Origin: Nepenthes gracilis
Lineage: Eukaryota > Streptophyta > Magnoliopsida > Caryophyllales > Nepenthaceae
Assembly: GCA_033239525.1 (NCBI GenBank)
Contig: BSYO01000031.1
Coordinates: 1,798,001-1,862,000, forward strand
Length of the DNA stretch: 64,000 nt
Direction of reading: 5' to 3'
The number at the start of each line of letters is the position of its first letter. Position 1 is the first letter of the stretch. The notes beneath the pieces are model-generated. The model was not told the origin of the DNA and ran no database searches. It worked only from the letters and a program-made list of their open reading frames with translations. Below, one piece after another: positions 23,013 to 32,828 of this stretch. The position numbers were made by a program, and so were the translations under genes.

Positions 23013-24071
23013 TGATACGTCCCTAGATCTGAGATTCTAACATATTCGGGTCAACTTGATTGTCTAGATCCGGCTCCGTCCGTTCAGTCTAGACCCTGCA
23101 CACCACTATAACAAACAGGAGGTCAGGTGTTAGCAGGATATCATCCCATCGAAAATACTCTAACGCTCCAAGTCGGTAATAGGCCTCAACTTTTAAAAAG
23201 GAAAATAGAAATGAAAGTTGAGAGAGAAAAAGAGAGAATGAGAGGGTAAGGAGTGTTTGCTTTTAGACGTAAGAGGCATTCTAGCGACTTGTGATGAGCA
23301 CAGTTCTCTCAACTCTGCGTTCACAGGGAATGAGTGGGAGGCGGAGTCCTGTAAGTGTGGAAGATTGAAGGACTGTCGAGATTTTATGACAGATGTTAGA
23401 GAGAGTGGTGCCTCTAGAGTTTGAAAGTTGGGTGTGGGATTGCAGTTAGCGTTTTCGTGCTTAGAAGTGAGTGTTTGTGTGCCTAGAAGTTGGCGTGCCC
23501 TAGAGTGGAGACTCTGTGGGCGTATATAGATGAAGGACAGGGCAACCTTCCTCAGCCGAGAAGGCGCGATTCCTGCACCATATCGGGCGACCTTCCTTGA
23601 GTAGGAAGGTTTAACTTATACAATCTGTTGGGATTGCTTCCTTTTTGGCAGGCAACGGTTCTCAAGATTATTTACCTTCCTTTTGCGCTTTGTTATCGTT
23701 AGAGTCTACAGTAAGCAAGAAGAGAGAATCTGTTGCCTTTCTCATGGGAAGGGTATTGAATCTGTTGATATCCTTTTTAGTATAGATTGGCTTCAGGGAA
23801 TGCGCGAAATCAGAAAAAGAGACCATTGCTTGTCGTATATGAAAGTGTGGGCCCAATTGGGCCTAGCCCATGTAAGATTTTTCTCATTGGGCCTGTTTAC
23901 TACAGTGCTACCGGTCAATAGAAACGGTGACCGTCTCATGGAAGCACGTTAGCCGCCGAGTTGGCCTCTCAAATAGTCAACGCCAGCGTTAACTGTCAAG
24001 CGCACATATAGGCCTTCTTGGATTTGGGCCGTTTTTCTTATTGGCCCAACCCATTATGGGCATATCCATCA
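23013..24071 (-). repeat. 5' LTR of gypsy element A
   Basis: 1,059 bp with ends TGAT...ATCA. It abuts the primer binding site TGGCGCCGTCT at 23011 and below. TGGCGCCGT would pair with the 3' end of tRNA-Asp (from memory). Its first 180 bp share scattered phrases with the LTRs at 38510 and 35693. Confidence 0.85.
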
Positions 24072-25242
24072 GGTTCCTAATTGACAATCAATTCCATTAA
24101 ACTATCCGAATAAGAGAAGAAAGTTACTCGTTCCAATCAATTAGAAAAAATGCTTGTGCAGGAAGTGACCTGTTCAGATAGGGCCAATAGACTCATCTAT
24201 CTAATTTTGACCATATAGGCTAATTGTGACATTATTTAATTCTAAACCGATTCTTTGATGGATCTTCCTCTTAGATCAAAGATAACGATACCCATCAAAT
24301 ATATTTTAATATTATAAAAAATTAAAAATATATCATTTTAAGAGTTTTTTTTATTTTTAAAATTTTATAATTAAATTTTAATATAATGATTAAATTGAAA
24401 AAAGCAGGAGGATCCCAATTTCCCCTTCTACCTTATTTTGTTAGGATTAGTTACGATATTTTCATTAACCCTACTCCATTATCACATTAAGGGTTGAGAT
24501 TAAATAAAATAAATAAATATTAAAAATTAAAAATATATTATCAAAATATAATATAAATATTCACTCTATATTTTTTATTAATTAATCCTATCTACTAAGA
24601 CAAGGAGGCCCAATTAATGAGAGTATCACAATCACTTCTTATCATGTCATAATAACACTTAGCTTGGCTGCCATTCATTTGTTGACAGCTCAATCCATGG
24701 AAATTATATAATATGTTACATATGTCATGTCATATTATTAAATTTTAAATGTATGGTTTTTTTTAATATAATTAATAAATTGGATCTATTATTATATCAC
24801 ATGAAAATCACTATTAATTAATGTTATTAGGTATTTTTTGAGTTTTTTTTCTCAGATCAAACATGTTTATTTATTTTCTAATAATTATATTAATTTCAAA
24901 TAGTAAATATTTACATTAAGTAATATTTCAAAATTTCTAAATATTTTATGTAGAAATTATTTATTAAGGCAAGCAAACTGATTATGAAAAATTACTCTGT
25001 CGCAATATTTTTTAAAATAGAGATAATATTTTTGTTATTATTTATAAATTTATATTAAATTCTTTTTTATAATAAAAGATGATATAGGATGGCATATTTA
25101 TTGATATTTATAAAATGGTAACATATTTATAAAATAAGGACAGATCTAGAGGCAAAGTGAAGAAGGTTCTTATCTTCCCATTTGGGTGCCATTTTACAGA
25201 ATGACTAGATATTAGTGCTGATTGGCCAAGAACATTCTATTT
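24072..25242. other. AT-rich intergenic spacer between retrotransposons
   Basis: Long AT-rich stretches with no ORF of recognisable family and no clear repeat ends. Confidence 0.5.
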
Positions 25243-26279
25243 TGTTGGGGTAGAAAGGGCTGATCGAACATAATGATACAAAATTATACACACAGTGAAA
25301 AAAAAGAAAGAATAAGAAGAATATAACACTAGATTTTTCGTGAAAAACCCTTCATAAATCAAAGAAAAAAATTATGGGACATTTAGTCCATAAATAAATC
25401 CACTATATGAGTCTGGCTACACAAACAATACAACTATACAAATTCAAGAGGTGAAAATTTAAAGAACAGAGTACAATGATACAAAGAACAACATAATTTG
25501 TTTTTTACTCACTACTTTTCATTTCTCACTATCTTTCTCTCCTCTCTCTCTCTCTGACACTGGAATTATTACTCCGTTTATAGTATACATATATATATAT
25601 TATTAATTTACAAAATATTCTATTCCTTACAAACTCTTTCCCTGCCAACAATACAAAAATGTTTCTCACAAATGACGCCCAGAGATTACGCATATCAGAG
25701 ATCACGTAAGTTCAAAAAATCTTTTGAGTTAGCACCCATGGCTTCTTGGCCGTCCGCAAGCCTATGGCTTCTTGGCCGTCCAGGTTCCTTCAGTCGTCCG
25801 CGTACCATTGCCCATCCGCGTGCCCTCAACCTTCCGCACACCAATCTGCCCATATGCCTCTTTAGGCCTGTCAATGCATTGATCGGCCAAAATGCCTCAA
25901 GCAAATCCGCGTGCCATGGCCATTAGCTATCTGTGCATCCGCCTTGCGTTCTGGTCAAAGAGTTGACTGGCCAATTGTCCAAAGAAGGCTGGCCCTCTTT
26001 CATTCAGTCAGTCAACTCTGTTGGTCGGCATCTGCCTCTGCCGCCCTTCAGCTTCATCAGCCGGCCACCTCTACCAACTGGCAAATCCGAGCACCTTCAA
26101 TTTGCCCTTCCTTCAGCCAATCAACTCAGTTGACTGACACTTTGCCTTTGAGCTTGTCAACAGCCAGGTTTCTCTAAACTTTCACTCGGCCAAATGAACT
26201 CCGTCATTTGTTCTCAAAAATTCTTCCGATGACGAACAAACTTATTGGGTTACTCACAAGGGAGTGATCAGACTCAACA
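25243..26279 (-). repeat. 3' LTR of copia element D
   Basis: 1,037 bp, TGTTGGGGTAG...GACTCAACA. The adjacent purine tract on the minus strand, GAGGGAAAGTT, precedes TGTTGAG as expected for a PPT. Confidence 0.8.
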
Positions 26280-26407
26280 AACTTTCCCTCACGACCTTGT
26301 GGAAAATCTTCACCGTTACCCAGTGACCGTCATCTCCTATCTTCCGATAACTTTCCATCAATTGGGATTTTAGCGTTAGTCTCCGTAAGCCTAAATGACA
26401 CCTTTTT

Positions 26408-27780
26408 TCACTCCACTGAGCCTAGAGCAATCCCACTCCCCTTTAGTTCATTTACTGTGGTTGTATCATTCTCTCTTACACTCCACCTTAGCGACTTCCT
26501 CCTACCACTTTGACCAATATTCCATTTGGTCACCTTGACACTTTCCTTGGCAACACAGGCCTTCACTAGACACCATCCTAACCTCCTACTTTTCCTTACC
26601 ATTATTAAAGCGCCTTTGGTGAGCTTCCACTGGCCATCACCAAACGTCGTATTGAAGCCTTTCTCATCAAATTTTTCAATTGAAATCACATTCAATCTCA
26701 AATTTGGGACATGTCGCACGCCTTTCAATAAGTATAGCTTGTTTCCGTTGTTTATCCTCAAGTAAATATCCCCGACGCCGCCAACCCTAGATGAGCCACC
26801 ATTACCCATCTTCAATATCTTATGGCCAACAGGCGTATAACTCACGAAGTGGGACTTCCTCGGTGTCACATGGTGTGATGTCCCACTGTCCATCACCCAA
26901 CTCATTTTCTGGCTTGGTATCTTCTGTGCCTCTCTTGCGTGGACAACTAGGAGGTCTCCATCAGTGACAACTGAGACTAAGGCATTCTCCTTACATTGTC
27001 CCTTTTCGCCTTGGTTCTCCTTTCCTTCTCTGTTGTCACGCCTCCACTTATAGCATTATCTTTTAATGTGGCCCATCTTGCTACAATAATGGCATGCTTT
27101 ATTTTGAAGCCTTCACCGGAAGTTATTTCGGCCATTTTCTCCAGGCTTTAGACCGCACCCATTGCTTCTTCCTCATGGCTCAGTCACAAGTGCCTCGGAG
27201 TACTGAGAGATGGAGGTCCCTTGTAACCGCCGCCTCATTTCTTCATTCGGCACAACTCTTTTAGCCATCTCCAACGTCACGACGCCATTTGGAGCAGAGT
27301 TGGCGATGATAACACCAATTACCTCCCATGAGTCTGATAGGGATGCTAGGAGCCATAGGCCTAGCACTTCATCCTCAAATTAAATATCCGTACCATTCAA
27401 ACGGTCCACACATTCTTAAAACTCATTCAAGTGATTTGCAATGGACGAGCTGTCCTTATATTGCACCTGCATCAATTTCCTCAGGTGATACATCTTATTG
27501 TTGCCTGTTTTGGAAGCATACAACGTCTCCAACTTCTCCAACTGTGCTTTGGCATTTGTTTCACTTATAATGTGATTATACACATTATCGTTCACAAACT
27601 GCCAGATGAAGCCGCAAACCTGTTAGTGCTCCAAGTCCCACTCTTCCTCTGACTTCGGCTGGGGCTTTTGCGCCGTGAACACAGGGAGATGCAACACCTT
27701 TACAAAAAGTAGATCGGTCATCTTGCTCTTCCACGTATCATTGTTTGTACCATTTAAATATATCATCTTGCACCCTACCT
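26408..27780 (-). pseudogene. copia gag-protease remnant of element D
   Basis: At 26905-26408 an open frame begins SWVMDSGTSHHVTP, the copia aspartic protease active site (DSGTS), followed by GVRHVPNLRLNVISIEKFDEKGF, typical of the copia protease to pre-integrase region. Upstream near 27090-27050 a CCHC knuckle reads CHYCSKMGHIKR, then a stop, then CYKWRR. More gag-like sequence runs to about 27780. No integrase or RT follows; the element ends in its LTR right after this block. Confidence 0.8.
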
Positions 27781-27836
27781 CCATTTGTTAACAACAAAGT
27801 TTACCACGGGTCAAGAATCATGTCTCTACTACCACT

Positions 27837-28815
27837 TGTTGGGGTAGAAGGGGTCGGTCGAATACAATGATACAAAGTCACACACATAGTGAAGGGAAAG
27901 AGGAGGAAGAAGAAGAATAATAGAATACCAGATTTTGCGTGAAAAATCATTTACAAATAAAAAAAAAAATCACTGGACACTTAATCCACAAATAGATCCA
28001 CTATATGAGTTTCGTTACACAAACCACATGATTACACAAACCCAAAAGGCAAAAACTTGAAGAACAGAATACAAGAATACAAAGAACAACACACTTTGTT
28101 TTTACTCACTACTCTTCCTTTCTTCAGTATCTTTCTCTCCTATCTCACATACACTTGGATTATTTCTTCGTTTATAATATACATATATATATTGTTGATC
28201 TACAAAATATTCTATTCTTGACAAAGATGCTTCCCATAATATAAAGATGCTTCCCACAAACGGCGCCCAAAGATTGCGCATATCAAAGATCACACAAGCT
28301 CAAAAATCTTCTGAGTTGGCACCTATAGCTTCTTGGCTGTCCACGAGCCTATGGCTTCTTGGCCGTCCGGGTTCCTTTAGTCGTCTGCACGCCATTGCCC
28401 GTTCGAGCACCCACAGTCGTCCGTGTGCCAATCTGCCCATATGCCTCCTTGGGCTGGTCAATGCATTGACCGGCCAAAATGCCTCAAGCAAATCTACGCG
28501 CCTTGGCCATCAGCTGTCCGTGCATCCGCCTTGTGTGACTGGCCTTTTGCCACCATTGTCGGTCAACTCATAGACCAACAAACTTGCCTCAAAGGCTATT
28601 TCCATGCACTGCGGGCACCTGCTTCCTCTTTGCCTCCTTTGGCTAGTCAAATAGTTGATCGGCCAATTGCCCAAAGACGGCTGGCCCTCCTTCATTCAGC
28701 CGATCAACTCTATTGATTGACATTTGCCTCTGCCACCCTTCAACTTCATCAGTCGGCTACCTCTGCCAACCGGCAGATCCGGGCACCTTCAATTTGCCCT
28801 TTCTTCAGTCGGTCA
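27837..28815 (-). repeat. 5' LTR of copia element D (main part)
   Basis: Co-linear with 25243-26140, including the CT-rich block, the ATATATATATTGTT stretch and the GGCCGTCC and CATTGACCGGCCAAAATGCCTCAAGCAAATC blocks. Similarity stops near 28815. Confidence 0.8.
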
Positions 28816-29640
28816 ACTCTTAAAAGAAATTTCTTATTATGTAAATCATCTTAAAATTTTGATATGCATAAAATAATGGATAAAAATTTTTTTTAATGGT
28901 TGAATAAATTTTCCTTGCAGTATCATAATTGTCAGAAATCAATTCTGTTTTGCATCTTATCAGCTTAGTCAAACATTTTTAGAAAATCCTGAAGATGAAT
29001 TAATTAGTTCAAAAATCATATTAACAAATCTTAGATATCCAACACTTCAAGATGATAATGAACAGAAAAGGATTTAGTATCCCAAATGTTAAGTCCAATG
29101 TTTTGAAAAACTTTAACATGTTTAATTTTAATGGTAGAAAAGGTAATGCTATTGTCTCGAGGATTGCGATGATGTGGAGTTAATGTATTATCCCACCAAA
29201 ATATACGTTACTTTTTCTGCATTTGCGTAAGGCATAATTAATCCTTATACCCAATTTATTATTGTTTATATTGCTGATATCTTAATATTTTTTAACATAA
29301 TTGATCAATATTTTAAACATTTATATCAATTTTTAAATTACCTTTTCTACCATCAAATTAAACATTTAAACTTCCCCAAGACATTAGACTTAACATTTGG
29401 GATATTAAACCCTTTTTTATACATTATCAACCAAAAGGATACAACTACCAAGATAGCAATTAAACCATTAACCAAATTAGAAATTGATATACCAATTTTA
29501 TTATGTTTAAGAGATCTAACATCTTGCGAAAATATTTATATTCATTCCATAACATTCATTTTCAAATAGGTATAAATGTCTAATTATAAAAGTTTATGGA
29601 TACTAACAATTCATTACACTAATTAATTCTCCGTTGTGAT
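28816..29640. repeat. Unrecognised inverted-repeat unit with coding-like arms
   Basis: Arms at 29051-29146 and 29336-29432 are inverted copies of each other, matching around ATCCCAAATGTTAAGTC. In the plus-strand arm, 28905-29077 and 29061-29180 are open in two different frames. The second holds IPNVKSNVL, which is also readable from the other arm on the minus strand. I do not recognise the protein; a transposon or old viral insertion are both possible. Confidence 0.4.
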
Positions 29641-30060
29641 CGTCAAAAAGGTGCTCCTGAATCCTTACAAATCCTTCAGGTCGGCTTTAATCACTCCGTC
29701 TCGTCAGGCACGAATTCTAAATTTCCATCTGAGGGGGGAAAAACAGAAAATAGTGAGTCGGAGCTCAACAATGTAATGATTTTTCATAAAACAGATCAAC
29801 AATTCGATATATATACAGAATATCATTTGGCTGGAATCATGCAGAACACTTATGATAGCTAATGTAGGAAATCAGGCATCATATATGTATACATAGCATT
29901 TGGCCGAACAAAAGCAAATCGGAAAGTCAGAACAAATAATATTTGGGCATAACACAATGCAAATCATAAATTTAGCTTCTTTTATTTATTGCATAACGGA
30001 ATTGGGGTTTTAATCGAAGATAGATTGTGCACATCTCCTCACAATCACGGCAATATATCC

Positions 30061-30204
30061 TTGTACAAAGCCCCGAGGACGGCTCTCACTTCCTCCTTGT
30101 ACAAAGCCCCGATGATAGCTATCACTACCTCCTTGTACAAACCCTCGAGGACGGCTATCACTGCCTCCTTGTACAAAGCCCCGATGATGGCTCTCACTTC
30201 GGTT
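30061..30204. repeat. 36-bp minisatellite, four units
   Basis: TTGTACAAAGCCCCGAGGACGGCTCTCACTTCCTCC repeats four times with few changes, with units starting at 30061, 30097, 30133 and 30169. Because 36 is a multiple of three it leaves frames open on both strands. Confidence 0.9.
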
Positions 30205-30339
30205 ATCCTCGATTATCACCTTAAAGTCCTAAGGCATGCCGGAGAACTTTATCTCCCAAAGCAAGAGTCAAAACTTATTTGTCTTATCATAAAGTCGGTT
30301 TCAAAAAAAATTTGGTTTCAAAATAATGTGCCAGCTGGT

Positions 30340-30540
30340 CTTAATTTCATATGCAAAGGTTCGAACTTGAATGCAAAGGGGCCGAACTTGATTTTTATGT
30401 TCAAATGGCTGGTTTTGATTTCAACATCTGGTTCCGATTTCAAACATGCAAGGGCTGGTTTCCGATTTCAACATGCAAGCCGGTTCCGATTTCAAACATG
30501 CAAAGGCCGGTTTCCAATTTCATATTCAAAGGTGGCCGGT
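30340..30540. repeat. Degenerate CATGCAAAGGCCGGTTTCGATTTCA repeats
   Basis: Irregular units of about 25-30 bp combining CATGCAAGG, GCCGGTT and GATTTCA. Continuous with the more regular array that follows; a few more occur at 30805-30990. Confidence 0.7.
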
Positions 30541-30553
30541 TTTATCTTTATAC

Positions 30554-30808
30554 AAGGGAAGGCCGAACTCGATTTTTCACCAAGGGAAAGCCGAACTTGA
30601 TTTTTCATCAAAGGGAAGCCGAACTTGATTTTTCATCTAGGGAAGGCCAAACTCGATTTTTCATCAAGGGAAAGCCGAACTTGATTTTTCATCGAGGAAA
30701 AGCCGAACTTGATTTTTCATCTAGGGAAAGCCGAACTTGATTTTTCATCTAGGGAAGGCCGAATTGATTTTTCATCAAAGGAAAGCCGAACTTGATTTTT
30801 CATCATGC
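30554..30808. repeat. 28-bp minisatellite GCCGAACTTGATTTTTCATCTAGGGAAA, about nine units
   Basis: Highly regular units differing at a few sites (CTAGGG, CAAGGG, CAAAGG). The open plus-strand frames through here are repeat artefacts. Confidence 0.9.
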
Positions 30809-31720
30809 AAAGGGGCCGGTTTCGATTTCATCATGCAAGACCAAATTCGATTACATGCAAGACCTAGTTCAATTACATGCAAGGCCGATTTCAAGATCAA
30901 AGAGTAAATACTGGTTTCAAATTACAATGCAAAGCCGATTTCAATTATTCTTTAAGGCCAGTTTCAAATCAAAGAGCTTATACGTCTCTTTACAAGGCCG
31001 GTCTACTTTTTCATAATTAAATGACTGGTCATCATCTAAATCATGTAATAATTAAACTTCATGCGTACGAATATCATGAAATAACTGAATATCATTAGTT
31101 ATACTTGTATTAGAAACATGGACTTAAAAAGGTAAGTACACTTACGACATTCTTAATAACCAACTTATTGGGTTACATATAAGGGAGTAATCAGACCCAA
31201 TATATTTTACTACAGATGTCTATCGAAATATGTTTAGCAATCTTATAGTAAAAGAAGATGTGATTATGCATCACACAGGCAGCTTGAAAAATATAAAATC
31301 TATTTGTTGGAATTATTGTTGTTTTATTTGTTGGGTTCAATCTAGATACACACAATCAAGTGTAGTAGAATAAAATTCAAATCCCCGTCAAACGTCAACC
31401 ATCAAATTTGTGAGTATAAGAAATATAATATTATATAATATTTTTAACGTAAAAAATTCTTTTCAACTAAAAAAAATCACGGGATGAATTCAAAAATAAT
31501 CCATTATAAAAGTGTCCATTATAAGTAGCTCCATCTGAAATCCCTTCATTTCAATCTCGAGTGAAAAATGATTGATTACAACCTCCTCACACGCACCTAA
31601 TAAGCTACAAGAAAAATATAATGAGAAATAAGAGTAATCAAATGAAAATATACTATAGAAATCACTATAAAATAACGTATCCGATCTCGATGAAGAACAA
31701 AATTCAAATCGAACCCTAAT

Positions 31721-32132
31721 TGGGTACTAAACCTCTTCCTCTTCTCTCTTTTTCTCTTCTTTCTTTCTGTACGGCGCTCTTTGTGCAAGATTTGATTTCG
31801 GAATAGCCCTAATACTCATCTGATATATTTTTATACTGTGAACCGTGCTCAAGCACTCATTGGGTAGGCCTTGAGCGTGGGTGCCTCGGCCAACAGCATC
31901 TCAGGCACCCCTCAAGTGCCCCTTGGTGAACTGTCTTCCTCTTCTCTCTTTTTCTCATCTCTCTTTTTGTGATGTATTTTTTGTATGAGATTTGATTTTG
32001 AAATAATTCTAAAATATGTTTGACACATTTTTATATTACGAACCGTACTCAAGCACCCATTGGGTGAGCCTCAAGCGTGGGCGTCTTGGCAAACGGCGTC
32101 ACTCAAGCACCCCTCGGGCATATGTGCCCCTA
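31721..32132. repeat. Tandem duplication, about 205 bp x 2
   Basis: Copy 1 (31721-31924) and copy 2 (31925-32132) share CTTCCTCTTCTCTCTTTTTCTC, GATTTGATTT, CGAACCGT(G/A)CTCAAGCAC and CATTGGGT(A/G)(G/A)GCC. Probably part of a retrotransposon LTR. Confidence 0.7.
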
Positions 32133-32690
32133 GGTTCAGCAACAGGGCACCCTTTATTTGTGCAAATACTATAATTATTGTATAAATATCATACAATTCT
32201 CCGTTAATTATCCGTTTATTATAAAACCTATAATAAAGTGGTCAAAATCTAATAGTATTTTGGCAGATAGTTAAACTATTTGCCGATGTACGATCCAATC
32301 GTAATATGTGCAATAGTATGATAGCATCATAAGACATTACAAATAAGATTAAACACTCTTGAGGGCCAAGAGAGACTAGAAGGTCCTTTTGGATGCCATT
32401 TGTCAAGCTAAGTAAATGCATATTCATCATTTTCAATCATAGAACCAATAAATAGTCACAAAAATAGTTTGTGGTTCATAGCCTTTTTGGAGTTCTACCA
32501 AACAAATTATGAAATTTTAATAGTCTAAAAATTAATATCTTAATAAAAAATATTATCTAAAATATTAATTTTATTTTTCAAATTATAATTTTTTTATATA
32601 GTTTAAATGATAAAATTTAATTTTTATCTAATTTTATTTTTAACCAAATAAAAGTAAAAGTTATAATTTTTAAAATTTAATTTTGATTTT
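32133..32690. other. AT-rich spacer before the candidate gene at 32829
   Basis: No gene or repeat recognised; becomes strongly AT-rich from 32500 to 32680, where the next transcription unit may begin. Confidence 0.4.
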
Positions 32691-32828
32691 CTCCGTGTAG
32701 CGTCCGTTTCGAAACCCTCCTCTCTCTCTCTCTGTATCGCAGTCCGAGACCCAAACCACAATTTGGGAACATTCTCCACGGCAAACACTTCTTTGATCTA
32801 TGGCTTCTCGTTGAGCTCTCGATCAAGC

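Larger units (their letters stand above)
19735..24071 (-). mobile_element. Ty3/gypsy LTR retrotransposon A, truncated
   Basis: Minus-strand order: 5' LTR (24071-23013), primer binding site TTGGCGCCGTCTATAGG (23012 downward), gag, protease, and RT up to 19735. There the sequence joins directly to the LTR of copia element B. RNase H, integrase and the 3' LTR are missing. LTR and PBS type match elements usually placed in the TAT (Ogre/Retand/Grande-like) group; that lineage call is inference. Confidence 0.85.
25243..31205 (-). mobile_element. Ty1/copia-type LTR retrotransposon D with interrupted 5' LTR
   Basis: The lower LTR (25243-26279) has ends TGTTG...CAACA. The upper LTR starts at 27837 and is co-linear up to about 28815. 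A short stretch like the LTR end, ACTTATTGGGTTAC..AAGGGAGT.ATCAGAC.CAA, reappears at 31162-31200. TATTT flanks both outer ends (25238-25242 and 31201-31205), which suggests the upper LTR was split by later DNA. Next to the upper LTR is GTGGTAGTAGAGAC, a weak methionine-tRNA PBS. Only gag and protease remnants lie inside. Confidence 0.65.

Noticed and set aside
25672..26177. Overlapping frames rich in Ala/Pro/Ser
   Set aside because: They lie entirely in the copia element D LTR, and matching frames occur in the second LTR at 28247-28716.
29989..30740. Open frames up to 203 codons on the plus strand
   Set aside because: They translate the 36-bp and 28-bp minisatellites; peptides are simple repeats that also appear in other frames.
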